This document shows, piece by piece, positions 1 through 5,462 of a stretch of 5,462 bases of DNA. Below the pieces are notes generated by a model. The model was not told where the DNA came from. It made no database searches and worked only from the letters and a program-made list of their open reading frames with translations. Numbering within the stretch: the stretch's first letter is position 1; each line of letters starts with the position of its first letter. This DNA is from an uncultured Actinomycetes bacterium (GTDB lineage Bacteria > Actinomycetota > Thermoleophilia > Solirubrobacterales > 70-9): the NCBI GenBank assembly GCA_946886425.1, contig CAMPIP010000160.1:1-5462 (forward strand), in the 5' to 3' direction. Both the position numbers and the translations under genes were made by a program.

Positions 1-48
1 GCCCGGATCGCCCTGCGCACCCAGCAGGTGCTCGCGTATGAGTCCGGT
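1..48 (+). other. Inverted fragment of the methylmalonyl-CoA mutase gene (fold-back or inversion junction)
   Basis: Read on the plus strand in frame 1, these 16 codons give [16 protein letters not shown]. This is the conserved stretch that lies about 20 residues after the GGTQSLHTN region in methylmalonyl-CoA mutase large subunits. The adjoining mutase gene runs on the minus strand and loses family similarity exactly at this boundary, after its VCGGT (codons ending at base 46). The same gene is therefore present on both strands across a junction at about 46-51, with roughly 19 expected residues missing between the two parts. This is either a chimeric or fold-back contig end or a real inversion breakpoint. 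It is not an independent gene. The identity of the fragment is clear; the cause is inferred. Confidence 0.85.
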
Positions 49-1092
49 GCCGCCGCAGACGGCGGCGAAGCCCTGCAGGGCGACGCGGATGATGTTGACC
101 TCGGGCTGCTGGGCCTGGAGCGTGACGCCGCCGGTCTGGGTGTGGAAGCGGATCTGCATCGATTTCGGGTTCTCGGCCCCGAACCGCTCCTTGACGATCT
201 TCGCCCACATGCGACGGACCGCCCGGAACTTGGCGATCTCCTGGAACACCTGGTTGTGGCCGTTGAAGAAGAAGGCCAGCCGGGGCGCGAACTCGTCGAT
301 CTTCAGGCCCCGCTCCAGGGCCGCCTCGACGTAGGCGATCGCGTTGGAGAGGGTGAAGGCGACCTCCTGCACAGCCGAGCAGCCCTTCTCGCGGATGTGG
401 TACCCGGAGATCGAGATCGTGTTCCATTTCGGCACGTTCTGGTGGCAGTACTCGAAGAGGTCGGTGGTCAGCCGCATGGTCGGGTCGGGCGGGTAGATGT
501 AGTTGCCCCGCGCCATGTACTCCTTGAGCACGTCGTTCTGGACCGTGCCGCGCAGCTTCTCGGAAGGGACGCCCTGCTCCTCGCCGACCAGCTCGTAGAG
601 CAGCAGCAGGATCGGCGCCGGGGCGTTGATCGTCATCGAGGTGGAGACGCTGTCGAGGGGGATCTGGTCGAAGCAGATCCGCATGTCCTCGATCGTGTCG
701 ATCGGGACACCGGTCCGCCCCACCTCGCCGTGGCAGAGCGGGTCGTCGGAGTCGCGGCCGAGCTGGGTGGGCAGGTCGAAGGCCATCGAGAGGCCGGTCG
801 AGCCGTGCTCGATCAGGTAGCGGTAACGCTCGTTGGTGTCTTCGGGCGTCGCGAAGCCGGCGTACTGGCGCATCGTCCAGAGCCGGTCGCGGTACATGCC
901 CTCGTGGATGCCGCGGGTGAAGGGCGGCTCGCCGGGCTCGCCGAGGCGCTCCTCGAGCCCGGGAGCGACGTCGTCCTCGGTGTAGAGGCGGTCGATCTCG
1001 ATCCCGGAGTCGGTGAAGACGCGCTCGTCGTCGGGCCCCACTAGCGGGGCGATAGTGCGGTGGGTCTCCTCGGCGGTTCTGTTCGTGGCCAT
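46..1092 (-). CDS. mcmA: Methylmalonyl-CoA mutase large (alpha, substrate-binding) subunit, N-terminal part, 3' end disrupted
   Basis: Cytoplasmic adenosylcobalamin-dependent enzyme that interconverts (R)-methylmalonyl-CoA and succinyl-CoA in propionate and odd-chain/branched-chain carbon metabolism. About 349 residues are readable from the ATG at 1092. They cover most of the TIM-barrel substrate domain: [15 protein letters not shown] (66-80), [11 protein letters not shown] (100-110), the [18 protein letters not shown] region (185-202), [11 protein letters not shown] (227-237) and [13 protein letters not shown] (317-329). By alignment from memory with the Propionibacterium enzyme, Tyr77, Gln185, Arg195 and His232 match Tyr89, Gln197, Arg207 and His244. 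Tyr and Arg at these places favour methylmalonyl-CoA over isobutyryl- or 2-hydroxyisobutyryl-CoA mutase. After Thr349 the frame stays open to base 1, but that stretch is antisense to the gene's own downstream part. No Shine-Dalgarno precedes the ATG, and a promoter fits a leaderless start. The upstream rmd-like gene ends 32 bases away on the same strand. The B12-binding portion is not visible and may be a separate subunit. Confidence 0.94.
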
Positions 1093-1098
1093 GGCCGG

Positions 1099-1128
1099 AG
1101 GATATTGGGACCCGGCCGCCGCTGTTAA
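1099..1128 (-). promoter_or_regulatory. Predicted sigma-A-type promoter of the mutase gene, giving a leaderless transcript
   Basis: On the minus strand, TTAACA (1128-1123; 5 of 6 to TTGACA) is followed after 18 bases by TATCCT (1104-1099; fits TAnnnT), and the mutase ATG begins 6 bases after it. Counting the last base of the -10 as -7 places +1 at 1092, the A of the ATG. This agrees with the lack of any purine-rich ribosome site before the ATG. The -35 overlaps the TAA stop of the rmd-like gene, so the mutase could be transcribed both from here and by read-through. Prediction from sequence only. Confidence 0.5.
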
Positions 1129-2060
1129 GCCAACTCCGCGCGCCACCAGGTGAGGAGGTCGGCGAGGCTGCGCTCGAGCGGGATCTCGGGGGCGTAGCCG
1201 GTGGCCTCGCGGAGGCGGGTCGGGTCGCCGAGGAGCACCGACGGGTCGGACGGGCGGGCCAGGGCCGGGTCGACGCGGGCGGTGACCTCGAGCGGGGTGG
1301 TGGCGGCGAGGGTCTCGGCAAGCTCGGCGACGGTCGGGGCGGTGCCCGAGCAGAGGTTGAAGGTGCCGGCGAGGCGGGCGGTAGAGAGCGCGACCAGGGC
1401 CCGGGTGGCGTCGCGGACGTCGGTGGTGTCGCGGGCGGCGCCGGGATTGCCGAGGGCCAGCTCGGTGCCGGCCTCACCGTCGCGCTCCGCCGTCGCGATC
1501 TGCCGGGCAAGGCCGGAGGCGGCGCTGTAGGCGGGCTGGCCGGGGCCAACCAGGTTGAAGGCGCGGACCACTGCGATCCGCAGATCGCGGGCGAGCGCGT
1601 ACTGGGCGCAGAGCGCCTCCATCGCCAGCTTGCCGGCGCCGTAGGGACTAACCGGGGCGACGGGCGCGTCCTCCCCGAGGGGCATCGCTGCCGGCGCGGG
1701 CTCGCCGTAGACGGCCGCCGAGGAGAGGCAGACGAGGTGGGCGGCGGGCGCGTGGCGGGCGAGGGCCTCGAGCAGGTTGAGGACACCGGTGGCGTTGACG
1801 GAGAAGACCTCGGCCGGCGCCTCCCAGCTGCGCGCCACCGAGGCCGAGCCGGCGGCGTTGACGACGAGGTCGGGGCGCACGGCCTCCACGCAGGCGGCGA
1901 CCGCGTCGGCGTCGAGCAGGTCGCAGGCCGGCGCCCCCTCGCCGCCGTGGCGGGTGGAGGTCGCGACGTGGATGCCGGCCTCCTTGAAAGCCTTGACCAG
2001 GTGCCGGCCGGCGAAGCCGGAGGCACCGAACAGAAGCAATGTCGGTTTCGGGGTGTTCAA
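1125..2060 (-). CDS. rmd: NAD(P)-dependent sugar-nucleotide epimerase/reductase, probably GDP-4-dehydro-6-deoxy-D-mannose reductase
   Basis: Extended short-chain dehydrogenase/reductase of 311 residues, a normal size for the family. The N-terminal Rossmann motif is GASGFAG (12-18), the Ser region is CLSSAAVYG (111-119), and the catalytic pair is Tyr140/Lys144 in YGAGK. The segment [11 protein letters not shown] (166-176), the [12 protein letters not shown] stretch (210-221), FNLCSG (234-239) and the C-terminal pattern [20 protein letters not shown] then [13 protein letters not shown] match what I know of Rmd-type reductases. These reduce GDP-4-keto-6-deoxymannose to GDP-rhamnose for glycan synthesis; a related GDP- or dTDP-sugar epimerase/reductase is the alternative. 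Start: the Rossmann strand begins at residue 7 from TTG at 2060, and another TTG lies three codons upstream (2069). No good ATG or Shine-Dalgarno is visible, so the start is uncertain. The frame stays open to 2417, but that extension lies antisense to the neighbouring secreted-protein gene and has no family features. The start faces that gene's start, 13 bases apart. No gmd partner lies in the window. Confidence 0.8.
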   Translation of the reverse strand: MNTPKPTLLLFGASGFAGRHLVKAFKEAGIHVATSTRHGGEGAPACDLLDADAVAACVEAVRPDLVVNAAGSASVARSWEAPAEVFSVNATGVLNLLEALARHAPAAHLVCLSSAAVYGEPAPAAMPLGEDAPVAPVSPYGAGKLAMEALCAQYALARDLRIAVVRAFNLVGPGQPAYSAASGLARQIATAERDGEAGTELALGNPGAARDTTDVRDATRALVALSTARLAGTFNLCSGTAPTVAELAETLAATTPLEVTARVDPALARPSDPSVLLGDPTRLREATGYAPEIPLERSLADLLTWWRAELA

Positions 2061-2066
2061 GGCGGA
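2059..2066 (+). promoter_or_regulatory. Ribosome binding site of the secreted two-domain protein
   Basis: AAGGCGGA differs at one position from the AAGGAGGA consensus and ends 7 bases before the ATG at 2074. It decides this start over the longer in-frame extension upstream, which lies antisense to the rmd-like gene. The site overlaps the proposed TTG start codon of the rmd-like gene on the other strand. Confidence 0.65.
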
Positions 2067-2073
2067 CAACGAT

Positions 2074-3174
2074 ATGCGGGCGATTCGGAGACGGCGGGAC
2101 GGCTGGCGCGCGACTGTCGCGGCGGCGATGGCTGCGTGCGCGTTCCTCGCCCTCCCCCTCGCCGCCCAGGCCGAGCCGATCGTCAAAGGGAAGACGAACC
2201 TGCGGCTGAGCCGGCCCCTGATCGCGGCGCTGCGGGCCGACGAGGTGCTCGTCACCAAGCTGCCACGGGCGAAGGTGAAGGGACGCGTCGTCAGCCTCCC
2301 GATCGCCGGCGGCGAAGTCGACCTCACCAACGGCAGCGGCAGACTCGAGCACGAAGGCGGCTTCCAGATGGCAACGGCCAAAGGCGCGGTCAAGGTGACG
2401 GCGCTCCAGCTCGACACCGCCAGGCGGGGCCTCTGGGGAAAGGTCGACGGCCGGCGGATGAAGATCGCCGGCTTTGCCGCCTACACCGGCGAGCGGGACG
2501 GCTTCGGCGACGAGCTCACCGTCCCGGCCCTGAAGCTGCGGCCGAGCGTCGCCGCCCGGCTCAACCGCAAGCTCGGCCTCGCCGGAGTGTTCCCTGCCCG
2601 CCGTCCGTTCGCCTCGCTCGACAGCGCCTTCCGGCCCCAGTTCGACACCGTCGCCGGCGGCAGCCTGGTGCTGACGCTCGATCCGGTCGCCCTCGAGAAG
2701 CTGAAGGCCGTCGGCGTGGCGCCGGCGCCGTTCGAAGCGCTCGTGCTGGGCAGCGAACCGCCCAGCTACGCGGCGTCGCTGACCGGCGGCTCGATCTTCC
2801 CGGACCTGCGCGGCGGCACCGCCGGCGTCGAAGCCGGGCTGAAGCTGATCCGGGCGACGCCCTGGGCCCAGGTCTCCTTCACCGGCCTCTCGCTCTCGCT
2901 GGAATCGAACAAGCTCTTCGCCTCCACCGCGGTCGCCAGCGGCGCCGGCAGCAGCCCCAAGGGGACCGGCCCGATCGCCAGCCTCGACCTCTCCGGGGCG
3001 ACGGCCCGGGTCGACCGCGACAAGCGCACGGTGAGGATCGCCAACGCGCGGGTGACCCTGGAAGCCTCGACCGCCCAGCTGATCAACGAAGCCTTCGCGA
3101 AAATGGCGGGTCAGCAGGTGGTCGCCACCGGCGAGCTGCTCGGAACGCTCTCGCTGTGGATGAGGGGGCGCTGA
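2074..3174 (+). CDS. Exported protein with two tandem copies of a beta-rich domain, possibly HtaA-like
   Basis: A 366-residue protein with a clear Sec signal peptide: an Arg-rich n-region (MRAIRRRRDGWR), a hydrophobic core at about 13-30, and an AQA cleavage site after residue 33. The mature part holds two related units. Unit 1 spans about 40-168 (NLRLSRPLIAALRADEV, then LPIAGGEVDLTNGSGRLEHEGG, ending LRPSVAARLNRKLG). Unit 2 spans about 196-341 (SLVLTLDPVALEKLKAVGV, then SLTGGSIFPDLRGGTAGVEAGL, ending LEASTAQLINEAF). Each has a short helix-like start, a GG-x-(6-8)-G turn, alternating beta-like residues and a helix-like close. The G/H/GG pattern in unit 1 recalls HtaA domains (heme-binding or surface proteins of actinobacteria), but I cannot confirm that, and the function is unknown. 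There is no LPXTG motif, lipobox or C-terminal membrane segment, so it is probably secreted or loosely envelope-associated. A good ribosome site supports the ATG. Its stop is 9 bases from the convergent UXS stop. Confidence 0.85.
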   Translation: MRAIRRRRDGWRATVAAAMAACAFLALPLAAQAEPIVKGKTNLRLSRPLIAALRADEVLVTKLPRAKVKGRVVSLPIAGGEVDLTNGSGRLEHEGGFQMATAKGAVKVTALQLDTARRGLWGKVDGRRMKIAGFAAYTGERDGFGDELTVPALKLRPSVAARLNRKLGLAGVFPARRPFASLDSAFRPQFDTVAGGSLVLTLDPVALEKLKAVGVAPAPFEALVLGSEPPSYAASLTGGSIFPDLRGGTAGVEAGLKLIRATPWAQVSFTGLSLSLESNKLFASTAVASGAGSSPKGTGPIASLDLSGATARVDRDKRTVRIANARVTLEASTAQLINEAFAKMAGQQVVATGELLGTLSLWMRGR

Positions 3175-3183
3175 ACGGGCGGC

Positions 3184-4131
3184 TCAGTCGCCGGCGCCGA
3201 CGAGGCGCTCGACGCCGGTCTGCTCGATCGTCCGCCGCAGGCCCTCGTTGAGCTCCACGGTCGGTTCCCAGCCGAGCAGGTCGCGGGCGCGGCCGATGTC
3301 GGGCTGACGCTGTTTCGGGTCGTCGGTCGGCAGCGCCTCATAGACGATCTCCGAGCGCGACTCGGTCACCTCGACGACCGACTTGGCCAGTTCGAGGAGC
3401 GTGAACTCGTTGGGGTTGCCGATGTTGACCGGATCGTGGACGTCGGACTCGGCGAGCGCAACGATGCCGCGGATCAGGTCATCGACATAACAGAAGCTGC
3501 GGGTCTGGCTGCCGTCGCCGAAGACGGTCAGCGGCCGGTCCTGCAGCGCCTGCCGCAGGAAGGTCGGGATCGCGCGGCCGTCGTGCGGGCGCATCCGCGG
3601 GCCATAGGTGTTGAAGATGCGGACGATCGCGGTGTCGACGCCCTGCTGCCGGTGGTAGGCCATGGTCAGGGCCTCGGCGTAGCGCTTCGCCTCGTCGTAG
3701 ACGCCGCGAGGGCCGATCGGGTTGACGTGGCCCCAGTAGTCCTCCTTCTGCGGGTGGACCTGGGGGTCGCCGTAAACCTCGCTGGTCGAGGCGATCAGGA
3801 AACGGGCGCGCTTGAACTTGGCGACCCCGAGCATGTGGTGCGTTCCCTGCGAGCCGACCTTGAGCGTGTGCAGCGGCAGCCGCAGGTAGTCGATCGGGCT
3901 GGCGGGCGAAGCGAGGTGGTAGACGAAGTCGACCGGCTCGGGGATCTCGACCTTGTTGGTGATGTCGATGTTGCGGAAGTCGAAGGCGTCGTCGCGGATG
4001 TGGGCGATGTTCTCCAGCGACCCCGTCTCCAGGTTGTCGATGCAGATGACCTTGTGCCCCTTGCCGAGCAGGTGCTCGCAGAGATGGGATCCGAGGAAGC
4101 CGGCGCCGCCGGTGACTACGCAAGTGCTCAT
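3184..4131 (-). CDS. uxs: UDP-glucuronate decarboxylase (UDP-xylose synthase), extended SDR
   Basis: Soluble cytoplasmic NAD-dependent enzyme that converts UDP-glucuronate to UDP-xylose and CO2 via a 4-keto intermediate, supplying xylose for surface glycans. At 315 residues it has the normal length of bacterial UXS without a membrane anchor. Signatures in order: [11 protein letters not shown] (7-17, dinucleotide binding), [12 protein letters not shown] (72-83), STSEVYGDP (115-123), [14 protein letters not shown] (137-150, catalytic Tyr145 and Lys149), [10 protein letters not shown], the [15 protein letters not shown] stretch, NIGNPNEFT and [10 protein letters not shown]. These are the classical UXS motifs and separate it from dTDP-glucose 4,6-dehydratase. 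The ATG at 4131 places the Rossmann motif at residue 7 as usual; the frame stays open to 4533 but the extension has no family similarity. No Shine-Dalgarno is visible. TAGCAT lies 8 bases upstream of the ATG, so a leaderless or near-leaderless mRNA is possible. It is convergent with the secreted-protein gene and divergent from the sigma gene. Confidence 0.94.
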   Translation of the reverse strand: MSTCVVTGGAGFLGSHLCEHLLGKGHKVICIDNLETGSLENIAHIRDDAFDFRNIDITNKVEIPEPVDFVYHLASPASPIDYLRLPLHTLKVGSQGTHHMLGVAKFKRARFLIASTSEVYGDPQVHPQKEDYWGHVNPIGPRGVYDEAKRYAEALTMAYHRQQGVDTAIVRIFNTYGPRMRPHDGRAIPTFLRQALQDRPLTVFGDGSQTRSFCYVDDLIRGIVALAESDVHDPVNIGNPNEFTLLELAKSVVEVTESRSEIVYEALPTDDPKQRQPDIGRARDLLGWEPTVELNEGLRRTIEQTGVERLVGAGD

Positions 4132-4301
4132 CGCGGCCGATGCTATCGAGGGCGCCCGCGGGAGGGATCCCGCCCCCCGTCCCCCGCAATTTCCGAGAGT
4201 TGCCACTGCGAAGGTCGTCCAGAGGGGGGAGAACAGCCGTCCTGCCGGGACTAAGGACTGCCATCTTGCTGCGCCAACGCAAACCGAGCAGGGGGAATCG
4301 A
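4132..4301. promoter_or_regulatory. Divergent intergenic region between uxs and the sigma factor gene
   Basis: These 170 bases must hold the promoters of both flanking genes. Toward uxs, TAGCAT (4145-4140, minus) fits a TAnnnT -10 box ending 8 bases before the ATG, but no convincing -35 precedes it. A perfect 6-bp inverted repeat with a 4-base loop (GCGGGA, GGGA, TCCCGC; 4158-4173) lies just upstream. It could be an operator or a chance GC-rich repeat. Toward the sigma gene I see a TTGCCA (4200-4205) and a GAGAAC (4230-4235), but no properly spaced -10 partner, so I do not call a promoter there. Confidence 0.35.
4290..4295 (+). promoter_or_regulatory. Ribosome binding site of the sigma factor gene
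   Basis: AGGGGG lies 6 bases before GTG 4302 and 9 bases before GTG 4305. It supports a GTG start for the sigma gene, which has no ATG near its N-terminus. Either GTG of the tandem pair could be used. Confidence 0.55.
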
Positions 4302-5462
4302 GTGGTGAATCCGACCAGAGAGGCAGCGGGACAGGCGCTGCCGGGGGAGGCCGAGGCGGCCCGGAAGCGAGCCGCGGTGGAGCTGTTCTCGCAGCACGAG
4401 TCGACCCTTCGGCGCCAGGCGAGCCGCTACTCGCTGTGCGCTGACGACGTCGACGACGCCCTGCAGCGGACGCTGGAGATCCTGCTGACGAAAGCGCCGA
4501 GCGACGACCAGCGCGAACTGGTCCGCTGGACACAGACGGTGGTCAAGCACGAGGCGCTGGCGATTCGTCAGGAACGGGAGCGGGTCCTCAGCGGTCCGGC
4601 CGCGCGCGAGCAGGAGGGCAACGAGGATTGGGTGGCGCTGCTGCCCGCCCACGGGGCCGGGCCGGCCGAGCGGGTCGAGCGCAGCGAGGAGATCGCCCGC
4701 AGTCGCGAGGCGCTCCAGGCGCTGAAGCCCCAGGAGCTGCGAGCCCTCGGCCTTCTCGCCGAGGGCTACTCCTACGCCGAGATAGCGGCGCTGACCGGAT
4801 TCAGCATGACCAAGGTCAATCGCTGCCTCGCTGAGGGCCGCGAGCGCTTTCGCCAGGTCCTCGCCCGAAGCAAGGACGGGCGCCGCTGCGACGAGATGGC
4901 CTCGCTGCTGTCCGCCTTCTGCGACGGCGAGGCGCCCGCCGAGGAGGCGGCGACCCTGCGCGAGCACCTGCGGGCCTGCCCGAGCTGCCGGGCCACCCTG
5001 CGCGCCTACCGGGCGGCGCCGGCGGCGGTCGCGGCACTGGGACCGACACTGGCCCTCGAGCGCTCGCTGTTCGAGCGGGCCCACGGGGCGCTCGCCGACC
5101 TGGCCGCCCGGTTCGGAGGCGGAGGGACCGGAGGCGGCGGCGACCAGGCGCTTTCGCAGGTGGCAATCGCCGGCGGCAGCAGGGGCGCGGGAGCGGCCGC
5201 GCTCGCCAAGGTCCTGGCGATCTGCGCCGGCACGGCCGGGACCGCCTGCGTCGCCACCGGCGTGGTGCCGGCGCCGCTGGCGCTGGCGCCGCCCGAGCAG
5301 GCGCCGGCGATCGAGCGGGAGTTGGGCGGGGAGGTCGTCGCCGACTGGACCGAGGAGACGGCGCCGGTGGCCGAGCCGGTCGTCTCGCCCGAGCCGCCGG
5401 AACCGGAGAGCGCGCCCGCGGATGAAGAGCCCTCGCCAGCGCATTCGCAGTCGCCGTCACCG
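4302..5462 (+). CDS. ECF-type sigma-70 factor fused to a zinc anti-sigma-like motif, transmembrane segment and Pro/Glu-rich tail (3' partial)
   Basis: 387 open codons run from GTG 4302 (or 4305) to the window edge with no stop. Sigma region 2 spans about 26-96 ([18 protein letters not shown], then [16 protein letters not shown] and [12 protein letters not shown]). Sigma region 4 spans about 134-188, with a helix-turn-helix in [19 protein letters not shown]. Next comes Cys196-x25-His222-x3-Cys226-x2-Cys229 (HLRACPSC). This matches the zinc anti-sigma (ZAS) motif, and the spacing equals that of RsrA as I remember it (C11, H37, C41, C44). A Gly-rich linker (272-280) leads to a hydrophobic stretch at about 304-329 ([19 protein letters not shown]), then an acidic Pro/Glu-rich segment. 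The inferred topology is a cytoplasmic sigma plus ZAS, one membrane pass and an outside tail, so sigma and its restraint share one chain. Release by proteolysis or a conformational change would then be needed. Target promoters are unknown. Fused ECF proteins of this general type are known in actinobacteria. The absence of an ATG makes this gene easy to miss. Confidence 0.88.
   Translation, partial: MVNPTREAAGQALPGEAEAARKRAAVELFSQHESTLRRQASRYSLCADDVDDALQRTLEILLTKAPSDDQRELVRWTQTVVKHEALAIRQERERVLSGPAAREQEGNEDWVALLPAHGAGPAERVERSEEIARSREALQALKPQELRALGLLAEGYSYAEIAALTGFSMTKVNRCLAEGRERFRQVLARSKDGRRCDEMASLLSAFCDGEAPAEEAATLREHLRACPSCRATLRAYRAAPAAVAALGPTLALERSLFERAHGALADLAARFGGGGTGGGGDQALSQVAIAGGSRGAGAAALAKVLAICAGTAGTACVATGVVPAPLALAPPEQAPAIERELGGEVVADWTEETAPVAEPVVSPEPPEPESAPADEEPSPAHSQSPSP

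Noticed and set aside
28..1044. A 338-codon plus-strand open frame opposite the mutase gene.
   Set aside because: It is antisense to a well-conserved mutase coding region, its product is low-complexity Gly/Ala/Val/Asp/Arg sequence, and it begins inside the inverted scrap. It is a shadow of GC-rich codon structure.
1777..2073. Upstream extension of the secreted protein's frame.
   Set aside because: It lies antisense to the conserved rmd-like coding region. The ATG at 2074 has a ribosome site and is followed at once by a proper signal peptide.
2061..2417. N-terminal extension of the rmd-like frame to an ATG at 2417.
   Set aside because: The extension is antisense to the secreted protein's signal peptide and first domain and has no family similarity. 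The Rossmann fold starts only at residue 7 from the TTG at 2060.
3168..3190. Possible bidirectional terminator from the CTGA...TCAG inverted repeat at the convergent stops.
   Set aside because: The stem is only about 4 bp, made mostly of the two stop codons themselves, with no T-run on either side.
1737..3251. A 504-codon plus-strand open frame.
   Set aside because: It is an Arg/Gly/Ala-rich out-of-frame reading of the rmd-like gene (antisense) and of the secreted protein; no signal peptide or domain is seen.
4132..4533. N-terminal extension of the uxs frame to 4533.
   Set aside because: UXS proteins without an anchor begin just before the GGAGFLG motif. The extension is Ser/Pro/Arg-rich and overlaps the sigma gene in antisense.
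4251..5460. Long minus-strand open frames (397, 214 and 83 codons) opposite the sigma gene.
   Set aside because: They are Arg/Pro/Ala-rich shadows of a plus-strand gene with recognisable sigma and ZAS motifs.

Overview
The window looks like a piece of a high-GC actinobacterial genome, with strong G/C preference at third codon positions. The best guess is class Thermoleophilia (Solirubrobacterales or relatives). Two things point there: the sigma factor, whose region 4 and fused C-terminal zinc motif resemble proteins I associate with that class, and the secreted two-domain protein beside the sugar-nucleotide genes. This placement is inferred from protein style, not from a marker gene.

Layout, left to right. 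Bases 1-48 are an inverted scrap of the methylmalonyl-CoA mutase gene. Bases 46-1092 (minus) are the N-terminal ~349 codons of the mutase large subunit. Bases 1125-2060 (minus) encode an extended SDR resembling GDP-4-dehydro-6-deoxy-D-mannose reductase (Rmd). Bases 2074-3174 (plus) encode an exported protein made of two copies of a ~140-residue beta-rich domain, possibly HtaA-like. Bases 3184-4131 (minus) encode a UDP-glucuronate decarboxylase (UDP-xylose synthase). Bases 4132-4301 are a divergent intergenic region. Bases 4302-5462 (plus, open at the window edge) encode an ECF-type sigma factor fused to a zinc anti-sigma-like motif, a membrane segment and a Pro/Glu-rich tail.

How the genes relate. 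Two genes serve nucleotide-sugar metabolism (GDP-6-deoxyhexose and UDP-xylose), so surface glycan or glycoconjugate synthesis is a reasonable local theme. The exported protein between them may be an envelope component. The mutase belongs to propionate/methylmalonyl-CoA metabolism. It probably has its own promoter, with near-consensus elements placed so that transcription would start at the ATG. The fused sigma factor looks like a self-contained membrane-tethered signalling protein. No glycosyltransferase, gmd or mutase B12-binding subunit is visible in the window.

The most notable observations are the strand switch inside the mutase gene at about base 46-51, which looks like a fold-back chimera or an inversion breakpoint, and the sigma/anti-sigma/membrane fusion. 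I saw no RNA genes, CRISPR array, insertion sequence or long DNA repeat.
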